Shown here piece by piece: positions 28,508 to 37,195 of a stretch of 64,000 nt of DNA (position 1 is the first letter of the stretch; each line of letters starts with the position of its first letter). The position numbers and the translations under genes are program-made. This stretch comes from an uncultured Lachnospiraceae bacterium (GTDB lineage: Bacteria; Bacillota; Clostridia; Lachnospirales; Lachnospiraceae): contig CAMRSM010000013.1 in NCBI GenBank assembly GCA_947053345.1, positions 1 to 64,000 of the forward strand, written 5' to 3'. The notes under the pieces were generated by a model, which worked only from the letters and a program-made list of their open reading frames with translations, was not told where the DNA came from and made no database searches.

Positions 28508-29896
28508 TTAAAAGTCAAATTTATCCTCGAAGTATGCTTTTAAATCCTCAATCTTTACGCGCTCCTGCGCCATCGTGTCACGGTCGCGCACCGTCACCGC
28601 ATGGTCCGTTTCAGAGTCAAAATCGTAAGTGACGCAGAACGGCGTGCCGATCTCATCCTGCCTGCGGTAGCGCTTGCCGATATTTCCGCGGTCGTCAAAT
28701 TCACAGTTATACTTTTTTGACAGCTCGGCATAGATTTTCTCGGCACCTTCGTTCAGCTTCTTCGAGAGCGGCAGCACACCGATCTTGACCGGGGCGATCG
28801 CCGGGTGGAAATGAAGCACCGTGCGCATTTCGCCTCCCTCAAGCTCCTCCTCGTCGTAGGCCGCGCAGAGGAATGCAAGCGTCACTCGGTCCGCGCCGAG
28901 CGACGGCTCGATGACATAAGGGATATACTTCTCCTGTGTCTCGTCGTCAAAATACGACATATCCTGTCCGGAAGTATCCTGGTGCTGTGTCAGGTCATAG
29001 TCCGTGCGGTCTGCGATGCCCCAGAGCTCACCCCAACCGAACGGGAACAGGAATTCAATATCGGTCGTGCCCTTGCTGTAGAAGCAGAGTTCCTCCGGCG
29101 AATGGTCACGCAGGCGCATCTCCTCCTCCCTGATACCGAGGGAGAGCAGCCAGTCGCGGCAGAAACCACGCCAGTACTGGAACCACTCCAGATCCGTCCC
29201 CGGCTTGCAGAAGAATTCCAGCTCCATCTGCTCAAACTCCCTCGTGCGGAAGGTGAAATTTCCCGGCGTGATCTCGTTGCGGAACGATTTTCCGATCTGG
29301 CCGATACCGAACGGTACCTTCTTGCGGGAAGTCCTCTGTACGTTCTTGAAGTTTACAAAAATCCCCTGTGCCGTCTCCGGTCGCAGATAAACCGTATTCT
29401 TCGCATCCTCCGTCACGCCCTGGAAGGTTTTAAACATCAGGTTGAACTGGCGGATCTCCGTAAAATCTTTTTTTCCGCAGCTCGGACAGCAAATTTCATG
29501 TTCCTTCACGAAATCCTGCATTTTCTCGTTGCTCCATGCATCGACTGCCTCTTCGAGTGCAAAACTATTTTCCGCGCACCAGTCTTCAATCAGCTTATCC
29601 GCGCGGAAACGCTCGTGGCAGCCCTTGCAATCCATCAGCGGGTCGGAAAAGCCGCCCAGATGCCCGGAAGCCACCCATGTCTGCGGGTTCATCAAGATCG
29701 CGCAGTCCACACCGACATTGTATGGGCTTTCCATCACGAATTTCTGCCACCATGCTTTCTTTACGTTGTTTTTCAGTTCCACACCGAGATTGCCGTAATC
29801 CCAGGTGTTCGCAAGCCCGCCGTAAATCTCGGAACCCGCGTACACAAATCCCCTCGCTTTTGCGAGTGCTACAATTTTGTCCATCGTCTTCTCCAT
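28508..29896 (-). CDS. glyS: Glycyl-tRNA synthetase, alpha2 type
   Basis: A 462-residue class II synthetase charging tRNA-Gly. Motif 2 is [20 protein letters not shown], motif 3 includes [10 protein letters not shown], and a zinc-type CPSCGKK insertion is present; the C-terminal anticodon-binding domain follows. It is the single-chain dimeric type, not the glyQ/glyS heterotetramer. The start at 29896 has AAAGGAG upstream; the in-frame extension to 29947 is not needed. Expression is very likely controlled by the T-box in its leader. Confidence 0.96.
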   Translation of the reverse strand: MEKTMDKIVALAKARGFVYAGSEIYGGLANTWDYGNLGVELKNNVKKAWWQKFVMESPYNVGVDCAILMNPQTWVASGHLGGFSDPLMDCKGCHERFRADKLIEDWCAENSFALEEAVDAWSNEKMQDFVKEHEICCPSCGKKDFTEIRQFNLMFKTFQGVTEDAKNTVYLRPETAQGIFVNFKNVQRTSRKKVPFGIGQIGKSFRNEITPGNFTFRTREFEQMELEFFCKPGTDLEWFQYWRGFCRDWLLSLGIREEEMRLRDHSPEELCFYSKGTTDIEFLFPFGWGELWGIADRTDYDLTQHQDTSGQDMSYFDDETQEKYIPYVIEPSLGADRVTLAFLCAAYDEEELEGGEMRTVLHFHPAIAPVKIGVLPLSKKLNEGAEKIYAELSKKYNCEFDDRGNIGKRYRRQDEIGTPFCVTYDFDSETDHAVTVRDRDTMAQERVKIEDLKAYFEDKFDF

Positions 29897-30094
29897 GATT
29901 GATTCGCTCCTTTCCTTGTCCGCATACACCCTGCCGGTCCATGGCAATCATGCATTTGCCCACGATGCCCCTTATGTTTTACCGACAATGTCCGGGGGTA
30001 TGCTGTTTTGGGCGGATACCGTGTTTTTTGCTGCCGGGTGGACGGAATGCTTTTCATTGCATATTTCCTTTTCGCCTCCGCATGCATTAAAAAA

Positions 30095-30458
30095 CGCCCC
30101 AAGCGTAACGCTTAGGGCGAACATAAGTCCGTGGTACCACCTAAATTCAGATTTCTCTGCACTCCAACCGGCCATACAGCCGCTTCCATATAACGGTAGA
30201 AACCCGTTCCTTCCTAAATGCGGAAAACATAGCGGTACAAGAAACCCAAAAATGGAACCCCATCTTTCCGGTTTCCGAACCTGCAAGGCCTTCCCCCTCA
30301 AAAGGAATGCTCCCGGATGCCTTCCATGCCGCCGCGTAAAGACTTTCACCATGAACCGCCCGCCGGACGCGCTCTGCGCCCGTGCCGCCGTCCCTGTCTT
30401 CTCTCTGAGCCGCATATGCACATGTACTACTTCCGATCAATGCATTTTTGCATTCTAT
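30095..30458 (-). ncRNA. Glycine T-box riboswitch leader of glyS
   Basis: The leader carries the conserved T-box AGGTGGTACCACGG (complement at 30129-30142), which binds the uncharged tRNA 3' end, followed by a terminator stem CGCCCTAAGCG/CGCTTGGGGCG (30095-30119) with TTTTTT. Upstream sequence back to the promoter has an AGAGAGAAGA segment expected of stem I. Uncharged tRNA-Gly should stabilise the antiterminator. I could not place the GGC specifier codon with certainty. The terminator is about 200 nt before the ATG; that spacer holds only weak short frames. Confidence 0.92.
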
Positions 30459-30464
30459 GGAGAT

Positions 30465-30493
30465 ATTATAGCGGGGAACGGGGAAAGTGTCAA
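30465..30493 (-). promoter_or_regulatory. Promoter of the glyS T-box transcript
   Basis: A perfect consensus on the minus strand: TTGACA (30488-30493), 17-bp spacer, TATAAT (30465-30470). Confidence 0.85.
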
Positions 30494-30705
30494 GGAATTT
30501 TTAAGTAGAAATTTATACGCATACAAAAATTGATCCAGCAAATGGCATTGCAGCGAAAATGAGGTTGCCGCCGGGGAGGAAAGGCACATTGCAAGCGCCA
30601 GGGAAACGAGGCTGTAAATGCATGGCGCAGAGCCGCAAGCACAGGGCTGGTTTCATCAGCAGGCAGAGCGTATATGAAAGCCTCCGTCCCTCGTCCTACG
30701 CCGGA
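30494..30705. other. Spacer without a supported gene
   Basis: Between the glyS promoter and the GNAT gene end. I see no coding frame with a ribosome binding site and no clear terminator. Confidence 0.5.
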
Positions 30706-31245
30706 CTATGGGACAAGATATCCCGAACTTCCTTCATCCTTATTTCCACCATTGTTTTCAAAAACTATTTTATGTAATAGACATCGATCTCCTTCATCGT
30801 CTACTATTTCACCCACATTTTGGAATCCGGCATTCTGATAACATTTTATTGCACGTATATTATCAACTTCCGGGTCAATAAACAGTTCTTTTACAGCCGG
30901 ATGTTTCCGATGAATGATTTGCACCATTTGTTTTAGCGCCTCAGTACCATAACCGTTGTTTCTTTCTTTTAAAACTCCTATCCACATATCTAAACCAATA
31001 GACTTTTCATCGTGTATATAATACTGAATAAATCCAATCGGCTCATTGTCTCTTAAAATAAAATATGGGAAAACATCCGTCAAACTCTTCACTCTGGAAC
31101 CATATTTTTCAATAATACGTTCAAGCGATGGTACTTCTCCCACTTCATCGCACCAGACCCACTCCTGTAGTTCAGGTTCTAAAAACCAGTTTCTCATTGC
31201 AATATAATCTTCCATGGTATCTTGCATTAATCTCAGTGATATCAT
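30706..31245 (-). CDS. GNAT acetyltransferase, AAC(6')/RimJ-like
   Basis: A 179-residue GNAT-fold acetyltransferase, acetyl-CoA dependent. Motif A is seen in ERNNGYGTEALKQMVQ, and the DPEVDNIRAIKCYQNAGF motif is characteristic of the AAC(6')/RimL group. The start at 31245 (MISLRLMQD) has GGAGG 5 nt upstream; an alternative ATG 12 nt earlier overlaps that site. The true substrate (aminoglycoside, protein N-terminus or other) cannot be decided from sequence. It precedes an APH(3')-like gene in the genome but is separated from it by 186 nt. Confidence 0.82.
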   Translation of the reverse strand: MISLRLMQDTMEDYIAMRNWFLEPELQEWVWCDEVGEVPSLERIIEKYGSRVKSLTDVFPYFILRDNEPIGFIQYYIHDEKSIGLDMWIGVLKERNNGYGTEALKQMVQIIHRKHPAVKELFIDPEVDNIRAIKCYQNAGFQNVGEIVDDEGDRCLLHKIVFENNGGNKDEGSSGYLVP

Positions 31246-31319
31246 ATTTCCCTCCACAAATTCAATTTTAGCTAATCAGTAATAGACAATGATTTCAATG
31301 AATATATAGCTTTTACAAT

Positions 31320-31337
31320 GGCCAGTGTATATTGGCC
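31320..31337. promoter_or_regulatory. Palindrome upstream of the GNAT gene
   Basis: GGCCA and TGGCC flank an AT-rich core in the 186-nt spacer between the acetyltransferase and the kinase gene. It could be an operator; an extended -10-like TGCTATAAT follows on the plus strand, but no plus-strand gene is there. Confidence 0.3.
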
Positions 31338-31431
31338 TGCTATAATAAAGTTGTAACGGGAGCGGCTATAAGATATACTGAAAACCACAGCACTTCAAAT
31401 CTTCAAACATTGTCCCCACCCTGCCCTGTCC

Positions 31432-32271
31432 TCAAAACATCTCATCCAGCAAAATATAATACCTCAACTTTTCCTCATCGACTTCCCGGATCCCAAGCCT
31501 GTGATAAAACTCCGGAACCGCCTCCGGGCAATCCTGGATAAATTCCCGCACGCACAGCGCGATATCCTGATAGCCATCCCCCACACCACCGTTCCCAAAA
31601 TCAATAAACGCGGTCACGTGCTCCCCGTCCGTAAAAAAATTGTCCAGACAGTAATCCCCGTGGGTAAAAACAGGCTCAATTTCCGGCTGGTTCCGAACCA
31701 AAAAGTCAAATATATCCGCATGATCCTTAAAATCCTTCGTGTAGGGAACCAAAGGATCCAATTCCCTGTATCCGCCGCGCCTTAACCGCTCCTGCGCGCT
31801 CTTTAGTTTATCATCAAGACAGACCCTGACCGGGCAGTTATCGGCATCCACCTGCCGCAGCAGCCGGATCCCCTCTGCCGCCAGACCCGCAAGGCGCGCC
31901 GGGTCGGCATAATACTTCCTAGTACAGGGAATTTCCCCTCTTGCCTCCCGCATCAGAAGATAACCGCGCCTTGCGCCGTTGCTGTCCATGGCTTCCGGTA
32001 TCTCCCCCGCCCGGCACACGGGGATTTCCTCCTCAAGGCAAAACAGCGGTTCGGGCACGGGCAGCCGTTTTCCCTCATAAAGCCAACGGTAAAGAAGGTG
32101 CTCGTCTGCCACCGACTTACGCCACGCCTCTGTTTTCAGATAAAAGACTGCATCCTCCCCCTCCCCGGGCTTCTTGCAGCGGTAGACATCCGCCGCGGAC
32201 ATCCCCCCGCTTACGGGTTCTATGTCTGCCGCAGACAGGAAATCCGAGATCGGTTTCGGCAGGTACAACAT
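31432..32271 (-). CDS. Aminoglycoside phosphotransferase APH(3')-like kinase
   Basis: A 279-residue protein-kinase-fold phosphotransferase. The catalytic Brenner motif THGDYCLDNFF and the metal-binding FIDFGNGGVGDGYQDIAL follow the APH(3') pattern, and the end (LRYYILLDEMF) matches the family's typical C-terminus. It would transfer phosphate from ATP to an aminoglycoside hydroxyl if it is a true APH(3'); divergent chromosomal relatives may act on other sugars. AGGAGG precedes the ATG. It starts 18 nt after the HD-GYP gene and is probably co-transcribed with it. Confidence 0.85.
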   Translation of the reverse strand: MLYLPKPISDFLSAADIEPVSGGMSAADVYRCKKPGEGEDAVFYLKTEAWRKSVADEHLLYRWLYEGKRLPVPEPLFCLEEEIPVCRAGEIPEAMDSNGARRGYLLMREARGEIPCTRKYYADPARLAGLAAEGIRLLRQVDADNCPVRVCLDDKLKSAQERLRRGGYRELDPLVPYTKDFKDHADIFDFLVRNQPEIEPVFTHGDYCLDNFFTDGEHVTAFIDFGNGGVGDGYQDIALCVREFIQDCPEAVPEFYHRLGIREVDEEKLRYYILLDEMF

Positions 32272-32289
32272 GATTCTTCCTCCTAATCT

Positions 32290-33405
32290 CTACAAAATTA
32301 TAATATTTGCACACCCCAGATCATTCGCCAGGTCGTACACCCTCCCCGTCGTAAGCCCGAGCACCTTCGGACGCAGCGCCGTAAGGGGGCTGTTTTCCAC
32401 TACCCGCGCGTTCTCGCCGTTGCTCAACGCCACATCCGTCCCGACCGGGTAGAGGATCACGCTCTCCATGAAGCAGCGCATCACCTCCACGTCAAGCTCG
32501 CTCGTCATGGACATGATCATCTCCACCGCGTCGCGCGGGGAAAACGGCTTTTTGTACGGGCGCTCCGTCACGAGCGCATCATAAATGTCCGCCACCGAAA
32601 TGACCCGCGCGAAAATGTTGATCTTCGGCATGGCAACACCGAGCGGATATCCCTTGCCGTTCAGCTTCTCATGGTGCTGCAGGACACCGAGCTTGATGTC
32701 ATTGGACAGATCGTCCTTCTTTGACAAGATCCGGTAGCCGAACACCGAATGCTGCTTCATCACCGCAAATTCCTCATCCGTCAGCTTTCCCGCTTTGTTT
32801 AATACCTCGTTCGGGATCTGGGATTTTCCGATGTCATGCAGCAACCCCGAAATACCGATCTCATACACCTGCTTTTCGTTAAAACCGTAGCGCTTCGCAA
32901 CGATCATCGACATGGTCGCCACATCCACGCTGTGCTTAAAGGTATATTCATCGCTCACCTTGAGCGCACTGATATCGACCGCAACTGCGTCATTGTCATC
33001 AATCGCCTTCATCAGGTCATTTGTGACCGTCTTCGTCGCATCCGTAAAATCCGGGGAACCAACATCCTGATACAGATACTTGATGCCCTCCTCGACGCGC
33101 TTGCGCACGCTCTCGGAAAGCTTTACCTTGGAGCGGTCCGCCACACATTCCTTCTCAAATTTCTGCTGCATCGCAGGCGGGAGCGGCGCGGGCTTTTCCT
33201 CCTCCTGTGCTTCTTCCTCTCCCTCACGGATATAGACCCCCGGCACTCCCATCTTTTTCAGTGCCTCGATCGTATAATCGTCCAAAACACTTTTGCGCGC
33301 AACCAATACGCGCCCCGCCCGGTCGATAATAGCCTGGTCGATCACCATCCCGGGCTGAACTCTTCTTATTGAAAAATATTTTCGCGTAACCAGCTGCACC
33401 ACCAC
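32290..33405 (-). CDS. HD-GYP domain phosphodiesterase
   Basis: A 371-residue protein with an N-terminal DUF3391-like region (about 1-120, with a Glu/Pro-rich linker) and an HD-GYP domain (about 140-320). The metal motif is LLHDIGKSQIPNE, and QHHEKLNGKGYPLG is the GYP motif, so it is a likely c-di-GMP (or cGAMP) hydrolase. The start is a GTG within a GTGGTGGTG run, so it may shift by one or two codons. It is cytoplasmic, without a receiver domain. Confidence 0.9.
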   Translation of the reverse strand: MVVQLVTRKYFSIRRVQPGMVIDQAIIDRAGRVLVARKSVLDDYTIEALKKMGVPGVYIREGEEEAQEEEKPAPLPPAMQQKFEKECVADRSKVKLSESVRKRVEEGIKYLYQDVGSPDFTDATKTVTNDLMKAIDDNDAVAVDISALKVSDEYTFKHSVDVATMSMIVAKRYGFNEKQVYEIGISGLLHDIGKSQIPNEVLNKAGKLTDEEFAVMKQHSVFGYRILSKKDDLSNDIKLGVLQHHEKLNGKGYPLGVAMPKINIFARVISVADIYDALVTERPYKKPFSPRDAVEMIMSMTSELDVEVMRCFMESVILYPVGTDVALSNGENARVVENSPLTALRPKVLGLTTGRVYDLANDLGCANIIIL

Positions 33406-33442
33406 CTTTGACCATACGGGCTAACATCCCGTCTATCAGATG

Positions 33443-33451
33443 ATTGTAGCA
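33443..33451 (-). promoter_or_regulatory. Extended -10 of the HD-GYP gene
   Basis: TGCTACAAT on the minus strand about 40 nt before the GTG start region; no good -35. Confidence 0.35.
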
Positions 33452-33540
33452 TATTGTCGGTAAAAAGTACAGAAAAATCGGACTATTTTAAAAAGATGCT
33501 GCAATTCTTACGCCTATGTTCCGCAATTTATTATATAATT

Positions 33541-34194
33541 TCACTTCCAGCCAATCTGTAAGATACCCACCAGATACAGGGATAGGATCACCGTTGCCGG
33601 ATAGATCAGGTTCCACGGCGACCAAGCGCCGTTTAACAGGGCTCCAAGCTGCTGGGCGGCAAGGCATACCGCCCCTATCTGAAACAAATACCGCCGCAGA
33701 TACTCCCTGCGCACCTGGCGCACAAGCCTTTTTTCCACCGGATGACAGGCAAGTATCTTTGATACACGCCCTTCCCCCACCACGTTCACATATGGCTGCA
33801 TCCGCTCCCAGACCGCCATGCCAAGAAACATCCAGGCAAGCACATAAAGCACCCTAAGATCCGGGTCGGCGGCAGGTCCTACCGGAAAAATCATCATAAA
33901 ACACCCGAAAATACTCATGATGATATTGAGGAATTTATAGACGAACATCATCTCCCTGTCCATGGATACCAGATTTTTGTCAAAAACCCGGATCCGCTCC
34001 TTGCTAACCCTTGCAAACTCCTTATCCCGCGCCTCCCTCTCCCTCGTTTCCTTTAATCCCTTTTCCATCCCGCAGCCTCCTTTTTCCTTAAACCCTGTTT
34101 CCTCCCACAGATTCCTTTTAATATCCTCCGGATCCGGTTTCTTCCCCGCACAAAATCCCGCCCGTTTTTCTTCCTCCCGCCGCATCCTGCTCAT
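33541..34194 (-). CDS. Membrane protein of the GntR-controlled ABC operon
   Basis: A 217-residue protein with a charged N-terminal 90 residues and four hydrophobic segments (about 95-115, 122-142, 175-190, 195-213). I do not recognise a named family; position after the ATPase, with a 4-bp ATGA overlap, suggests it is the membrane partner of that ATPase or an accessory subunit. An internal start at 34068 (MEKGLKETRERE) is possible. Confidence 0.7.
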   Translation of the reverse strand: MSRMRREEEKRAGFCAGKKPDPEDIKRNLWEETGFKEKGGCGMEKGLKETREREARDKEFARVSKERIRVFDKNLVSMDREMMFVYKFLNIIMSIFGCFMMIFPVGPAADPDLRVLYVLAWMFLGMAVWERMQPYVNVVGEGRVSKILACHPVEKRLVRQVRREYLRRYLFQIGAVCLAAQQLGALLNGAWSPWNLIYPATVILSLYLVGILQIGWK

Positions 34195-34871
34195 CCCCTG
34201 CTTCCTGCACCTTCCCCGTTTTCCCCGAACGATTCCATCCTCCCGTCTGTGAGGATTCCCACGTAATCCATCTTTTCCCTGATCTCCTCCTCGATGTGGG
34301 TCGTCATCAGGATCAAAGTGTCCTCCTGCTGCAAAATCCGGTGAAGCAGCCGGAAAAATTCCTTGCGGAACACCGGATCCATGCCCCCGGTCACCTCATC
34401 GAGCAGATACAGCTTCGTATGGTGCGCCATCGCGAATGCCATCTGGAAACGCAGGTATTCCCCCCGCGAGAGGTTTTTTAGCGGCGTATCAAGGGTCAGC
34501 CCTGCCCCGGTGGACAAGCTGACCTCCCCCGCTGCCTGCTCAAAAAGTTCCCAGTCCCACTCTGCATAAAACGGCGCGAGCAGCTTTGCATTCTGCCTGC
34601 CGCTGTATTTCTTAAAAAATGGTACTTCGTCCGCCACGAAAGCAATCCGGCTCAACAGTTTTGTATGGGAAGTGTGCAGTTCCTGCCCCTGAAACCGGAT
34701 GGAGCCGGTGTAATGCTTCTTCCCATCCGCGATATAATGCAGCAGGGTCGTCTTGCCCGCGCCGTTTTCCCCGGCAATTCCCAACAAATAGCCCGCCTCG
34801 ACCCCAAAACTGATATCCTTTAAACAAAAACCACGTCCCGTCCCACTGACATTCTGAAACTCCAACAACAT
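34191..34871 (-). CDS. ABC transporter ATPase (second in operon)
   Basis: A 226-residue NBD: Walker A GENGAGKTTLLHY, a variant signature LSRGEYLRFQMAFAMAH, Walker B LYLLDEVTGGMDP (D-loop altered from the usual SGLD) and the H-loop MTTHIEEE. This pattern is typical of YtrB/EcsA-like ATPases in YtrA-controlled operons. The start at 34871 is preferred over 34877 because GGAGG then sits 8 nt away. It follows the GntR gene closely. Confidence 0.88.
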   Translation of the reverse strand: MLLEFQNVSGTGRGFCLKDISFGVEAGYLLGIAGENGAGKTTLLHYIADGKKHYTGSIRFQGQELHTSHTKLLSRIAFVADEVPFFKKYSGRQNAKLLAPFYAEWDWELFEQAAGEVSLSTGAGLTLDTPLKNLSRGEYLRFQMAFAMAHHTKLYLLDEVTGGMDPVFRKEFFRLLHRILQQEDTLILMTTHIEEEIREKMDYVGILTDGRMESFGENGEGAGSRG

Positions 34872-34899
34872 GCCCATCGCCTCCTTTTGTTATTTCCCC

Positions 34900-35274
34900 T
34901 TACGGATTCTCAAACAGCGCCCCCACCATTTCGAGAACGTCCTGCTTTCCCATCCCTGCCTTGCGGCAATCCGCCAGCACCTCCGACAGCCGCCGCTCCA
35001 AAACAATATACTGTTTTTCCTTCAGATAATCCTTGTTATGCTCGCACACGTAAAACCCCTTCCCCGGCACGGAGCGGATCAGCCCATCCTTCTCCAGTTC
35101 CTCGTACGCGCGCTTTGTCGTGATCACACTGACCTCAAGCTCCCCCGCCAATGCCCGGATGGAGGGAAGTGCCTCCCCCGCCTTTAGCTCACCGGTCAAT
35201 ACCGCATTTTTCAGCTGATCCACAATCTGCTCATAAATTGCAAGTGTTCCCTGTGTCCGGATCAATATTTTCAT
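34900..35274 (-). CDS. YtrA-family GntR transcriptional regulator
   Basis: A 124-residue regulator: winged-helix domain (IYEQIVDQLKNAVLTGEL, ALPSIRALAGELEVSVITTKRAYEEL) with the short helical C-terminus of the YtrA subfamily. Members repress ABC-transporter operons that include their own gene. The gene lies inside the operon, and the palindrome at 37004-37057 over the operon promoter is the likely operator. Confidence 0.92.
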   Translation of the reverse strand: MKILIRTQGTLAIYEQIVDQLKNAVLTGELKAGEALPSIRALAGELEVSVITTKRAYEELEKDGLIRSVPGKGFYVCEHNKDYLKEKQYIVLERRLSEVLADCRKAGMGKQDVLEMVGALFENP

Positions 35275-35340
35275 GTATATTCTCCGCCTTTCCCGCTATC
35301 CGGTATGCCCTCCCGCTCGCGCCTGCACCGGCGCAACGCC

Positions 35341-36060
35341 TTAAAGCTCCCGCTTCCTCCCGTTCTCGTAACAGACCATGCACCCTATCGCCCTCCGGAA
35401 ATATCTTGCGGTTACGAACAGCACGGCCAGCGCGTGGGCAAAAAACAGCATCCACATGAATACGGTCACCATCCCGTTAAACCTCGGCTTTTTTACATCA
35501 CCGACCAGTGCTGTCAAAAAAAACATTGCAAAGATCCCAAGCATCAAGATGACGGCCCCCCATGCCGTATAGCCGGCCGGCATCCCGCCTGACCGCGCCG
35601 CCCCGGAACTGTTTCGGTTCATGGAGCCCGCATACACGCTCATTGCCGCCGAAAAAAATGCCACGGTCAAAACAACGAGAAAAGCTGTCTGTAAGGAGAC
35701 CCGGTTTAGCAGACAAAGCACTGCTTCAAATAAAAGGGAAAAGAAAACCGGGAGCCCGGCGCGGATTCCCCAGGAAACTACAAAATACTTCCTGCGCTCA
35801 TCCCCCGAAAGCGGGCAGAGATAAAACACTTTATTCACCGTCCCGCCATATACGCCGAAAAGTATTACCGCGGACATCATCGGCAGCATCCCTGCGTAAT
35901 ACAGCAGTATGTACTGCCCGGATACCAAAATCAACGGGGCTATAAGCAGATTCCAGAAGATCATCGGGAAAATATACGCAGTCTGCTCCATAAAGCGCTT
36001 AAAACCGGGTTTGAACCCATGATACAAATCACCAGCAACCATTTTCCACATCAGACACAC
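35341..36060 (-). CDS. ABC transporter permease-like membrane protein
   Basis: A 239-residue integral membrane protein with about six hydrophobic segments. It begins 1 nt after the upstream ATPase stop, so it is its probable permease. No recognisable sequence motif beyond hydrophobicity; the assignment rests on context. Confidence 0.78.
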   Translation of the reverse strand: MCLMWKMVAGDLYHGFKPGFKRFMEQTAYIFPMIFWNLLIAPLILVSGQYILLYYAGMLPMMSAVILFGVYGGTVNKVFYLCPLSGDERRKYFVVSWGIRAGLPVFFSLLFEAVLCLLNRVSLQTAFLVVLTVAFFSAAMSVYAGSMNRNSSGAARSGGMPAGYTAWGAVILMLGIFAMFFLTALVGDVKKPRFNGMVTVFMWMLFFAHALAVLFVTARYFRRAIGCMVCYENGRKREL

Positions 36061-36061
36061 C

Positions 36062-36937
36062 TCATCCTTTCCTCAAATTCCCGGTAAAACCCGCCCCGTT
36101 TTGCCACATGGCATGGTAAAACATGATCTCCTCGAGCGTCGGCACACTCACACAAAGCGCTGTATCATAGGCCATGCGCCGGCTGTGCTTTACAAATGCC
36201 TTCGCGCCGTACTTCCCGCTCTCCACCGAGAGGACTTTGTCCCCTAAAAGGCGCAGCTTGTATTCCTCCCCCGAAACAATACGGTACGCATCCGCAAGCT
36301 CGCAGCGCTCCATACAAAAAACCAGCTTCCCTTGCTCCAGCATCGCCACATAATCCGCATACCGGTCAAGATCCGCGGTCAGATGTGTCGCTAAGACTAC
36401 CCCGCGCTCCCCGTCCGAGATAAACTCTGTGATGACCTTAAAAAACTCGTCCCGGAATTCCGGGTCAAAGCTCGCGGTTGGCTCATCCAGCAGCAAAAGT
36501 TTCGGCGCGTGTGAGAGAGCGAAGGCAAACTGGAACTTCAGCTTTTCCCCCTTGGAGCATTTCCCGAGCAGGCGCTTTGGCGAAAGCCCGAAGCGCCCGC
36601 AGTATTCCAGAAACTTTGCGCGGCTATATTCCGGATAATACTTCCCGTACATGTCCGCATTGCCGCCAAGTGTCTGCCCCGCCCCAAATAAATCTTCCGA
36701 AAGCACCCATCCGATCCGGCGTTTTACCCGCACCTCCTGCGTTTTCGGATCGTCCCCAAGCACCCGGATTTTGCCGGCATCGGCAGTATATAACCCCATC
36801 AGCAGGTGCAATAATGTTGTCTTTCCTGCACCGTTTTTTCCGATTAACCCAAGGATATAACCTTTGGGCAGCTCAAAGGTTATGTCCGAAAGTTTAAAAT
36901 TCCCCAATCGCTTCTCTACATGTTCCAGTTGAAGCAT
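36062..36937 (-). CDS. ABC transporter ATPase (first in operon)
   Basis: A 291-residue NBD: Walker A LIGKNGAGKTTLLHLL, degenerate signature CSKGEKLKFQFAFALS, Walker B LLLLDEPTASFDP, H-loop ATHLTAD, then about 80 residues of C-terminal extension. The start at 36937 (MLQLEHVEK) has a GGGGGGA site upstream; an ATG 27 nt earlier is less likely. It is the promoter-proximal gene of the operon. Confidence 0.9.
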   Translation of the reverse strand: MLQLEHVEKRLGNFKLSDITFELPKGYILGLIGKNGAGKTTLLHLLMGLYTADAGKIRVLGDDPKTQEVRVKRRIGWVLSEDLFGAGQTLGGNADMYGKYYPEYSRAKFLEYCGRFGLSPKRLLGKCSKGEKLKFQFAFALSHAPKLLLLDEPTASFDPEFRDEFFKVITEFISDGERGVVLATHLTADLDRYADYVAMLEQGKLVFCMERCELADAYRIVSGEEYKLRLLGDKVLSVESGKYGAKAFVKHSRRMAYDTALCVSVPTLEEIMFYHAMWQNGAGFTGNLRKG

Positions 36938-37003
36938 GACTGATCCCCCCTTCCCAGCTATCACCGTTCCAGTACCCGGTTACCCGCCCTGTCTGCGCCG
37001 CAG

Positions 37004-37061
37004 CAAACCCGTTCATATACTGTATATGTTTATATATACAGTATATGAACGGGTTTGTCAA
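37004..37061 (-). promoter_or_regulatory. Promoter with 24-bp-arm palindromic operator (YtrA-type)
   Basis: Perfect inverted repeat: arm 37004-37027, 6-nt centre, arm 37034-37057. On the minus strand a consensus TTGACA (37056-37061) is followed after 17 bp by TATATA (37033-37038), so the -10 lies at the centre of the palindrome. The inner core ACTGTATAT/ATATACAGT is the probable GntR binding site, and repression by occlusion is the natural reading. Confidence 0.8.
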
Positions 37062-37079
37062 GGGTTTTTACAAAAAAAC

Positions 37080-37165
37080 AAAAAGGGCGGATAAACCGGG
37101 ATTCTCTTCCCCCGCCAAGCTTTTCACCCGACAATGGGAAAAATCCATGTTTGTCTGCCCTTTTT
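37080..37165 (-). terminator. Terminator after the GrpB-like gene
   Basis: A 17-bp arm pair (GTTTGTCTGCCCTTTTT with a near-complement beginning AAAAAGGGCGG, two G-U pairs) with a long loop is followed on the minus strand by GTTTTTTTG, just past the stop at 37196. Confidence 0.65.
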
Positions 37166-37195
37166 CTTCTCCTGCCCGAATCTCATTCACAGCTT

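Noticed and set aside
29869-30102. 72-78 residue minus-strand frame in the glyS leader
   Set aside because: No family resemblance, lies between T-box terminator and glyS, and has basic low-complexity composition.
36196-36897. Plus-strand frames opposite the first ABC ATPase of the GntR operon
   Set aside because: Antisense to a gene with intact Walker motifs; no RBS.
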